Source: Tachypleus tridentatus
Taxonomy: Eukaryota; Arthropoda; Merostomata; Xiphosura; Limulidae
Direction: 5' to 3'
Assembly: GCF_004210375.1 (NCBI RefSeq)
Contig: NC_134825.1
Coordinates: 66,827,558 to 66,891,557, forward strand
DNA length: 64,000 nucleotides
Shown here: positions 55,527 to 64,000 of the stretch, piece by piece
How positions within the stretch are numbered: the stretch's first letter is position 1
How the letters are laid out: every line of letters begins with the position of its first letter
Notes under the pieces: generated by a model
Databases searched by the model: none
What the model saw: the letters and a program-made list of their open reading frames with translations, nothing else
Told to the model about the DNA's origin: nothing
Translations under genes and position numbers: made by a program

Positions 55527-58500
55527 AAATGCAGTAAAGAAACATGGAGAAGTTCTTTCCTTTTTTTTAAACTATTTGATGCATTTATAATACATTTGAA
55601 TATATTGCAGTAATATTATAATATATTACCTCTTAAAATGTATGAAAATGTTTAGCACTTAAATAACATTATAGATTATTTATGCTACTTTTGTTACATG
55701 TGTAAAATTAAGTACAATTAAAAAACATTTTGAATTTATGTGTAAGGATCATAGCATAAATATGATTCAGATTTTCTAGAAACTAATGTTTGTATTTAAA
55801 AAATATAAAATTTTGATATATATATATATATTTGCAGACTTTAAAATCAATATTGCCTTTTTAACTTTTTTAAAATACTCATAAAATGTTTTTAAATGCT
55901 AAGAATGTACATTTGGTACGTAACAAGTCATGGCCAAAATGTACAATAAAATTATGTAACAAACACACAGAAAGCACTTCAATCAAAAGTAGGCATACAC
56001 AATTTATAAATTTAGAAAATACATACAAGGTTTTTATATTTGTTGCAGACACTCCTATCATATTAGCTCTAACGCTACTAAGAAACTTATTGCTTTAAGA
56101 AAGCCAATTCATGAGTGCTGGAAGTTAGAACATAGAAACTCGGATATTGTTAAAAGGAAAAATATTTATGAATTACTCGAGTCATATATGTACAAGTTTC
56201 TATGTAGATGTAATGAAAATTAATCTCCACTATTCATGTTATTTCCTAGTAAGGATTAATATCATAAGTCTGTAGACAATGGGTAAATGCAGATACTGTT
56301 TGATTTCTTAAACACTAGGTGTAGCATTTGACATTTTGTTCTAATCAACTTCACATGAAAACAGGCTTTAATTATGAAATCCAGACTAAGACTATTTCAG
56401 TCAAATGCATTTAGGTAGATACCACAAGCTGTGTATGGATCTACTATAACTTCAGGTTGATGGGTGTCTGGAAAAAAATGGCTTATAAAAATTCCACCTC
56501 TAATGATGACACTGATAAAAGTGTCATTGATTAATAATACAAAATGAGAAAACTTTTATTTATAGAATTTATAATTTTGCTATATTTATTTTCTTCTTTT
56601 TGGCAAGAATTGGTACCATATTAGTAGGCTATTTTTTATGAAAGGTGAGAATTGGTCCAGTATTAGTAGGCTATTTTTTATGAAAGGTGAGAATTGGTCC
56701 AGTATTAGTGGGCTATTTTTATCAATGCTATTATTGCCATCAGTATTTTTTCAAGATTCAATGAAATGTGTCAGACTTGTTTAAATTTGGATCAGTTCAT
56801 CCACCTATCTATAGTAACCTCTGTAAACAAGAATACATTTCAACAAAAGATCATAAACTGATAAAAACAGTTAACCAGCTATATATTACAAGCTTACGTG
56901 TTTTGTTAAAAATAGAGGATTTGATTCAATCATCTAATCAAGATATTCTTAAAAGTACATTAAAAACTTAAAGTATTTTAAGAGAACAGACACAGGATTG
57001 AGAAAAAAATTACCTGATGCATAGCAAGAAATGTATTGAGTTTAGTGTTATTTTAGCTTCACTGAATGTTATTTAAAGATTTTTCCAGGTACCAGTTAAT
57101 GGAAAATAGTTGAAAGACTTGTAAACAGCATTTGTCTTTTATTAGATGGAATTCATCATTCTTTTATCTTTTATATGAATGGAAACAAATTTAAAAAACA
57201 TATATATTGTTACATGTGTAAACTTTATTTATACTGGTGTGATATTTTTTAAATTGAAGTTTTTCTTAAGCTTCATGACAGAAAATAACTTAAGACACTT
57301 AAAATTAGTTTTTGTTTAGGTATTTCTGTAGTCTTCCAAAATAATTAACTGTAGGTGTATGAAATACTTCCTTTAGGTAGGACGGTGCATTGATACCAGT
57401 GGTGTTTTTAAAATGCTTTTTTTTTTTCACTCTGATGTAAATTTGAATATTGTCAGTAAATTAAAAGTGTTTAATAATTTTCGATATCAATTTTTTATTT
57501 TTCTGTCATAAATTCAGAAACTAACAACAATGTTACAAATTTAACTTTCCATTATTAGAATTTGTGGAAATCAGAATTGGTCATATGAATATTTGCTGAC
57601 AATTCTGCTGTTGGCACTAGTACTTATATGATAATTTGTGCATCCCTAGTGTTCATTCTTATGTTGTAAGGAAGCTGTCCTCATGCTGAAAAAGGATAAA
57701 ATAATACATGATACAAGGAACTTCAGTGATGAGAAGATTAAAACTTGGGTATTTTTAACTACACCATAAAAGATCTATAGATGACTTGTATTATCTTTCA
57801 TCATTAACAAATATGGTTCGTAAGTACATATATTTTCAAGTTTTTGGTGAAAAGTATCATTTTACAGATTGCATTTTAGTATTTACTCTGTTTTATTCCT
57901 GTGTTGGCAATGTGTATAACCATGAACCAATCTGTTAATTTGTCATTTTATAGAAACTTTTAACTGAATATGTTGGAAGGATGAAGTATGAGACAGCCTC
58001 CATGTGAGGTCATAACCTCTAGAATTGTCATCTGGTACTCAATTCATCTATAAATGATTAGACTTTCTTGTTTCTTTTTCCTGAGACTTATGTTTTATTT
58101 TGTAACCTACTATTTTATACGTATTTCAACAGTGTGAACTTATGTTTTGTCAAACAAATATTTGTGATCAGTGTCAGCATATCAGCATCAACTATTCGTA
58201 AAGAGAAAATAGTATATGTTTTCATATATATATATATATATACAACCTATAATAAATTCTTCATATATGTAAAATTCCTTTGTGTGAACTAAATATTTGT
58301 AATGAATGATTGTGTGGGCTGAATAAATGAACACTTGGATATTAACAGCTGACACACCTTGAATTACCATCAAATATAAAAAGTTTGTAAAAGTTTCAAC
58401 AATAGTTTTTGTTAAAATGATGTGCTTGTGTCAAATATGTACATTCATTCCCAAAAAGGGGGGTATTTAGTTTTGCCTGAAAATTTGTTAATGTTGTTGT

Positions 58501-58934
58501 AGGTTAATAAGATGTGAAAAACAAAGTAATTACATATTATCGTGTAACTAGGGGCCATAAATTTATAATAAAGAAATGTTTTATTTTTGTTGTTTTTTTG
58601 TCATGGATTGTCTTAAATATAGATACATGTACTATTTTGATGTAGTTTCACCATATATCTAGTGAAACTATATCAACAACAAGTTTGTGCATCAGGAACA
58701 AGATTAATGTGTTTTATCTTTAGATCATACTGACTTTCATATACTGTATACCATATTTATTGGTTAGTTTGAGCCACTTTTTATTATAAAAGCAGCTCCA
58801 CTGCAAATAACTAAAAAAGGAAATAGTCTGTACTGATAAACAATCCAAAACTTTCTTTTAGTTGTGCAAAATTATTCATGATCTTTTCTGAAAATATCTT
58901 TACCTGTCAAAACTTGAAATTCTTCTAAAGATTA
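55527..58934 (+). other. 3' flank of the zinc-finger gene, SINE-free
   Basis: 3.4 kb of AT-rich DNA with no SINE I can find, part of which is probably 3' UTR. AATAAA hexamers lie at 55945-55950 and 58567-58572. A short repeat occurs at 56607-56719, and a TA microsatellite near 58225-58242. Confidence 0.5.
56607..56719. repeat. 42-bp tandem repeat, about 2.7 copies
   Basis: The unit gagaattggtccagtattag followed by taggctattttttatgaaag and gt is repeated. The first copy has gtaccat in place of gtccagt; the last is truncated after ggctatttt. Confidence 0.85.
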
Positions 58935-58935
58935 T

Positions 58936-59205
58936 TTGTTTGTAATTTTTGTGCAAAGCTACATGAGGGCTATCTGTGCTAGCCTTCCTTAATTTAGCAG
59001 TGTAAGGCTAGAGGGAAGGCAGCTAGTCATCACCACCTACCTTCATCTCTTGAGCTACTCTTTTACCAATGAATAGTGGGATTGACCATCACATTATAAT
59101 GCCTCATGGCTGAAAGGGCAAGCATGTTTGGTGCGACCAAGATTCGAACCCGTGACCCTCAGATTACAAGTCAAGTATCCTAACCACATGGTCATGCCAG
59201 GTCCT
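58936..59205 (-). repeat. SINE family A copy
   Basis: Reverse full-length copy: tail gtaatttttgtgcaaagcta, core caccacctaccttcatctct (diverged), B box agattcgaacccgtgac and head ggtcatgccaggtcc. Confidence 0.88.
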
Positions 59206-59750
59206 TTTTCTAACGAAAGAAGCTATAATTTATAATTGTTTGATGATCTAGGTCTCATAATGCTTTTTAACCAAAACTGGCAGCAGTATGAACACAAACA
59301 GTTCAGGATGTTTTGTTTTTTTCACATTATTTTCAAATAATTGTGTGTGTTAACTTAGTTTATATATGCATTCAATAGAATTGTTCAATATTGACAAATG
59401 CTGTAGTCTGGACATGTTTGATAATTAGTGCAAAAGGTTAGAAATCTTTTTAAAAATCTAGGTTTGCATTACGATACAGTTAAACATGTTGTCTATTTTT
59501 AAATGTGGGTGCATTATAAAAATAATAGTCAATACCTGTAATTCAAAGGTTAGCAAAGCTCTTGTGGTAGTTGGTGTTAGTGACAGGTGTTCTCTTTAAA
59601 AGTTTCAGACCTAGCCATTTAATCTGTGTGTGCATAAGGTGCCATTCAGCCTGTTTTAAATATACAAAACTGTTTCAGTTTTATATTTAATACAAGTGTT
59701 ATATTTGTGACAGTCACTGTTGTACATTTATTTTAGTGCTGACGTTTGTA
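59206..59750. other. intergenic, nothing recognised
   Basis: AT-rich sequence between two family A SINEs with opposite orientations. Confidence 0.45.
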
Positions 59751-59751
59751 G

Positions 59752-59996
59752 CCTGGCATTGACAGGTGGTTAAGGCACTCAACTCATAATCCCAGGGTCA
59801 GGGTTCGAACCTCCATCACACTGCTGGCCCTGTCAGCCTTGGGGGCATTATAATGTTACGGTCAATCCCACTATTCGTTGGTAAAAGAGTAGCCCAAGAG
59901 TTGGCAGTAGGTAGTGATGACTAACTACATTCACTCTAGTCTTACACTGCTAAATTAAGGAAGGCTAGCGCAGATAGCCCTCGAATAGCTTTAGAA
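59752..59996 (+). repeat. SINE family A copy, tail truncated
   Basis: Head gcctggcattgacaggtggt, A box ggttaaggcactc, B box agggttcgaacctcc, a core deletion after catcacac, then the rest of the core. It ends at ctcgaatagctttag. Confidence 0.85.
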
Positions 59997-60901
59997 ACTT
60001 GTCAGAAAACTACAGAATTATTATATATGAATAATTTTTGTTTAATATGTTAATATCACGATAGTTACATTTGTTTCTAAATAAAAACGATAAAAAATAA
60101 ACAGGTAATCTTTTACTCCTATTCAGTTGGCCTTATAAATACTTTTAAAATCTAAAATTAAACATTTATTTAATGGATATTAATTACCACTTAATAGCAT
60201 ACCTCAGTTTTTGTTTTTTCACTATAAGAACTTGCACGAACTCGTGTTCCATTCATTTTAGATATTAATTTCATTCTATATTTAGCAACCAGCTGCGAGA
60301 AAGATGTGGAATCAGGCGTAGCTCTTAGTATTTGTCGATAATTATTACATCTGAGAAAAATGGCACTTTTGGGGGCATAAGAGCGGGGATTTGATTACAG
60401 CAAGACGCTTCCTGTACACGTTACTGCCTAATGATATTGCATTCAATTTACTAAAGAGAATAAGCTGCTGGAAGAGCTTTCTTTCCATGAAATTATTAAA
60501 AACAGTAGAGCATGATTTCTTTAAAAGAAAATACAATTCACCCAGTAGTAGAACTCTGAAGTTGGAAAGTGACGAGAAAGGTTCGAATTCGAGTAATATC
60601 ACATAATACTTTTCACACTTTAATCTGTGATTGCATTTTAAGAATAAGAGCAATTAAATAATCATGAAAAAGAACGATTAAAACTAATTCATCAGTTAAT
60701 TAATTCACCTTAAAAATAATGCTTAACACTAATTAAATGAAATATTTATAATTAAATCATCATAAAATAATGATTAATACCAATTCATTAAATCATTCAT
60801 AATTAGTTAATTTAATCAACTATAATTAATTCGTCCTAAAATGGATGCGTAATGATAATTCATTAGCTAATTAAATTTCCTTACCATTTATATGTCCTAA
60901 A
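59997..60901. other. intergenic with TTAAT-rich patch
   Basis: Between 60690 and 60890 the words taattcat, aattaa and ttaatta recur irregularly (a degenerate AT-rich repeat field). No gene is supported; overlapping short frames near 60345-60653 look spurious. Confidence 0.45.
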
Positions 60902-61140
60902 GGGCCCGGCATGGCTAAGCGTGTTAAGGCGTGCGACTCGTAATCTGAGGGTCGTGGGTTCGCATCCCCGTCGCGCCAAACATGCTCGCCCTTTCAGCCG
61001 TGGGTGCGTTATAATGTTACGGTCAATCCCACTATACGTTGGTAAAAGAGTAACCCAAGCGTTGGCGGTGGGTCTTACACTGCTAAATTAGGGACGGATA
61101 GTACATATAGTCCTATTTCGAAATTCAAAAATCCTATAAA
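60902..61140 (+). repeat. SINE family A copy with target duplication
   Basis: Flanked by tatgtcctaaa (60891-60901) and catgtcctaaa (61141-61151). Head ggcccggcatggctaagcgt; part of the core (tggtgatgactagctgcctt) is deleted; the tail is degraded. Confidence 0.88.
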
Positions 61141-61460
61141 CATGTCCTAAAAGAACGATATTTTAATCAGACTTACTATTTCAATTATCAACTAAATGTT
61201 TAAAGATTTTCAGTGGCAAGGGTATATATAATAAATTGTGAAAAACATTATTAAACGTAACATGCTTGAATGAGATTACAAATTACGGAGAAAGTCATAT
61301 ACTTAAAATTAACAAATATTTTTCATGATACTACATAGATAGTCTAATAACTAAGTAGTTAAAGTTTTGATAACAATTCTGTGTTTGTAACAAAAACATC
61401 TTTTACTATGATAACTTATATTAATAAACTTCAATTGATGTTCGCTTTACATAGGTAATA

Positions 61461-62347
61461 TTAGGTTGTCCAAAAATAAATGTAATTTTTGAACTGCGAA
61501 GTTTGAAAAAGTATGAACCAGTGTTGTAAAACATGCTTTAATCAAAGTAACTACCATTTGCTTCAAAACACTTTTGCCAACGTGTAACGATGCTTTTTAT
61601 ACCCCTGCTGTAGAAATCAGAGTTTTTGTGGTCAATGAACTCCCTGAAAACTTCTTCTGCAGCTAACTGGCTTTGAAAGCGTTTATTGTTCAAAAAGTTG
61701 TCAAAGTGCTTGAAAAAATGAAAATCTGTATGGGAAAGGTCTGGGATATAAGGTGGATAAAGCAGAACCTCGATTCCGAATTCGTTCAATTTTTGGAGCG
61801 TCATCCTTGACAGGTCTCACAACGCCGATTTTGTTGATCTTCAGTCAGCTCATGTGGAATCCACTTTTCCAACTTTTCGTCTTTTAATCGCACTCAGTAA
61901 TGCTTGATTTGCTTGTGCCTAGCTTTTCTGCCAGCTCACGTACTGTCGTTCGAGGGTCTGTCTCAACTGCTTCCCTTAATGTCTTTTCATCTAAGTATGG
62001 CTTCCTTCCATGACCTTCATGGTCTTCAAGATTTTCATCTCCATGTCAAAATCTTTAGAATCAATGCTGAACTGTATGTTCAGTAACAGATCCATGGCCG
62101 AATGCCTGGTTGATGTTCCGTGTAGTTTCGGTAGCTTTTCGTCCAAGTTTGAAGTCGTAGAAGAGAATCAGACGAAAGTCTTTCTTGTCAATGGGGGTTG
62201 CGAAACTTACTCTGAATAGAGTTGAAACAAATAAGACTTGTAAACGACAAACGTTGGATTAAACCGACCAAACAACGATAAATTACTCAATATTCAGCTT
62301 CTAAATGTCATCGCAAGAATTCCAACATTTATTTCTTGGCAAAGTAA
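61461..62347 (-). mobile_element. internally deleted mariner copy 2
   Basis: 887 bp, TA at 61459-61460 and 62348-62349. The left end ttaggttgtccaaaaataaa matches copy 1, while the right end is eroded. In the transposase orientation it is collinear with the element at 51148 and has the identical central deletion join at 61801-61812. Confidence 0.9.
61538..62200 (-). pseudogene. mariner transposase pseudogene, central deletion (copy 2)
   Basis: The C-terminal frame 61538-61804 (MTLQKLNEFGIEVLLYPPYI) is better preserved than in copy 1 and ends QKCFEANGSYFD; it keeps IPDLSHTDFHFF, the region of the third catalytic Asp. The N-terminal half (to about 62200) keeps the helix-turn-helix words but has lost the start codon and contains frame changes. 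Confidence 0.85.
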
Positions 62348-62605
62348 TAGTTACTATAATAATTTTATAAAATTATAAAAGTACAGTATAAAAGATGGCC
62401 ATTATACTTGACAAGGTTACTAATAACTTTCATTGCATGAATTACGTTTTCAAATATAAGTTTATATCTACTGAGAAACTGTTCATGTTGTTTGATAAAA
62501 ATAATTAAAATGTCTTTGTGAATTCTTGAAAATTACATATCAATACAATGTAGCACATAATTATTCATACTTTTCATTGAAGTAAGATTCATTTAGTCCT
62601 CTAGT
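62348..62605. other. short gap, nothing recognised
   Basis: AT-rich sequence between mariner copy 2 and the hAT pseudogene; it may include the 3' untranslated end of that hAT element. Confidence 0.4.
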
Positions 62606-64000
62606 CTACATGTTCCCAAACGTAGACCTCCTTTGTGATGATCTCTTTATGAATTCTTTCATAAGCTCTTCTATATTTATCTTGTCGACCTCATCTTTGT
62701 GAGTATGACAAACTGCCACATGGTTGAGGCGGTACTGAGACATAGTTGACCGTCTTCAACCGTCTTAATACAGAAAAGTTGCGTTCACATTTGCAGCTGG
62801 ATACTGGACATACAAGCAAAATTTTTATGAGAAGAAACACTTCACTAAACATCTGCTGGCTTGTTTCATGCATTTTACAGTAAGCATCCTTTGCACCTTT
62901 TAGAGACACTGCTTTTGATGTTCCTTTGAACATGGGCAACTGAAACTCGAGCCGTTGTGCAGAGATTTCTGGATAGAAGTTTATAACCGAGTTGTCAATC
63001 TTGCCAAATGTGATAATGTTCTCAAGTGCCAGATATTGCACTTGTCATTGTTGTCTGCATTTAATCTAGTGGTTAGATGTTCTATGACTATGTCCACAAA
63101 TTCAAAATATTGGCTTCTGTAGTAATCTCTAGCTGTTGCAGAATGGTGTGCTGAGCCATCACCTGTGCTCCTTCTGGGAGGGTCTGCGAAAGCGTGGTAG
63201 TTCAATAGGCACCAGATCTAGAGAAGTTACCTTTTTCTCAGCTTCATCAAATATCTTGTTGTAATTTTTCTCTGATCGCAATACCCGCAATTGCTCAACT
63301 ATCATTGCAGATGCTTCAATCATGCCAGATACTGTTGCTGATTTTGCTTGGAATGCACGGTTTAGTTCCTCTAATCCTAAAACTGTCTTTCCTTTGTCAA
63401 ATCTGTCCAACAGACCTTGTGCTTTCACTGCTACATCTGATTTTTCATTTGCTAATTCAGACAAAGAATCAACAATGTCACTGCAGTAATCATTAGCACA
63501 TATAATTGCAGATAGGCGGCACAACCAGCGTGTTGGACACAGTGGATGGATGTATTTAACTGGACCATTGTAGCTGTCTGACGATACAATATTTTCCAAG
63601 ATTGTCTTGTATTTGCTGACCTCTGAAGCAAGACACCAAGTTCATGTACCCACTGAATAGAATCTCGAACACATTCACAAGCTTCAACTGCATGTTGCAT
63701 TATTAAATTAGCCTTGTGTGCTCCGCAGTGAAAAAACAAAGCTGACGGTTGCTTCTCTTTTATTTTTGCCTGGCATCTACTGTACGCACCACTCATGTTA
63801 GCGGCTCCATCATAAGTTTGTGCTCTTAATCCTGACAGTGGTAAATTGAGTCTAGTCAGTACATCAAGTATAGTCGAGAATATTGTTTCACCATTTGTAT
63901 TGGAAACACTGTACAAACCAAGAAATTGTTCATGGACGTCAAGGTTCTCATCTACGTATCGTAGACATTTGCTTCCTGTTTGGCACTTGTAACATCTTGA
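62606..64000 (-). pseudogene. ZMYM1-like hAT transposase pseudogene, runs off the window
   Basis: Minus-strand coding similarity ends with a stop at 62606-62608 after HTHKDEVDKINIEELMKEFI. From N- to C-terminus the visible parts are: GLRAQTYDGAANMSGAYSRC with FFHCGAHKANLIMQHAVEAC (63452-63916); a middle helical part with HPLCPTRWLCRLSAI (63159-63599); and the hAT dimerisation block LVCPVSSCKCERNFSVLRRL (62691-63041). At least three frame changes separate them (near 63600, 63190 and 63030). The DGAANMSG and CPTRW words are typical of ZMYM1/TTF-finger hAT transposases. The N-terminal finger lies beyond 64000. Confidence 0.85.

Noticed and set aside
55879..56098. short frames downstream of the zinc-finger stop codon
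   Set aside because: Both strands are open by chance in AT-rich probable 3' UTR sequence; no domain is seen.
60345..60653. overlapping frames on both strands
   Set aside because: About 100 and 71 codons with no motif; the surroundings are AT-rich intergenic sequence.

Overview
The window looks like animal nuclear DNA. It is AT-rich, its coding exons are separated by kilobase GT-AG introns, and it is full of tRNA-headed SINEs and decayed DNA transposons. The dominant SINE (tRNA-like head, conserved core, tail ending in runs of acaaac) resembles SINEs I associate with horseshoe crabs and related chelicerates. That is recollection and could not be searched.

Region by region: (1) 1158-27750, plus strand, holds nine consecutive coding exons of an SLC7A14/SLC7A4-like member of the cationic amino acid transporter family. 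The exons join without a frame break into 715 visible residues plus stop; the N-terminus lies left of the window. The introns carry two foldback repeats, two minisatellites, a degenerate Tc3-like transposon (15138-16706), a 1029-bp non-autonomous hAT element with a perfect 8-bp target duplication (25047-26075) and many SINEs. (2) 27751-34560 is a 3' flank and intergenic DNA with a 45-bp minisatellite, an unclassified duplicated repeat and a heat-shock-type promoter-like block near 34150-34253. (3) 34577-37805 is a complete but dead hAT transposon of the BED-finger type, carrying two later SINE insertions. (4) 40964-43366 is a dead Tigger (pogo) element related to TIGD1. (5) About 48470-50850 is a strongly decayed Ty3/gypsy relic on the minus strand. 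(6) 51148-52023 and 61461-62347 are two mariner copies with the same internal deletion. (7) 54491-55526 is the best candidate for a second host gene: an exon encoding a 343-residue protein built from a duplicated module of one C2HC and one C2H2 zinc finger, lying in the most SINE-poor part of the window. (8) 62606-64000 is the 3' part of a ZMYM1-like hAT transposase pseudogene that runs off the right edge.

The two clear host genes show no functional link. The rest is a record of successive mobile-element waves. Two SINE families share a 3' tail, one SINE carries two heads, and the mariner deletion derivative appears to have multiplied after it formed. I see no CRISPR array, rRNA gene or authentic tRNA gene, and no multi-gene system.
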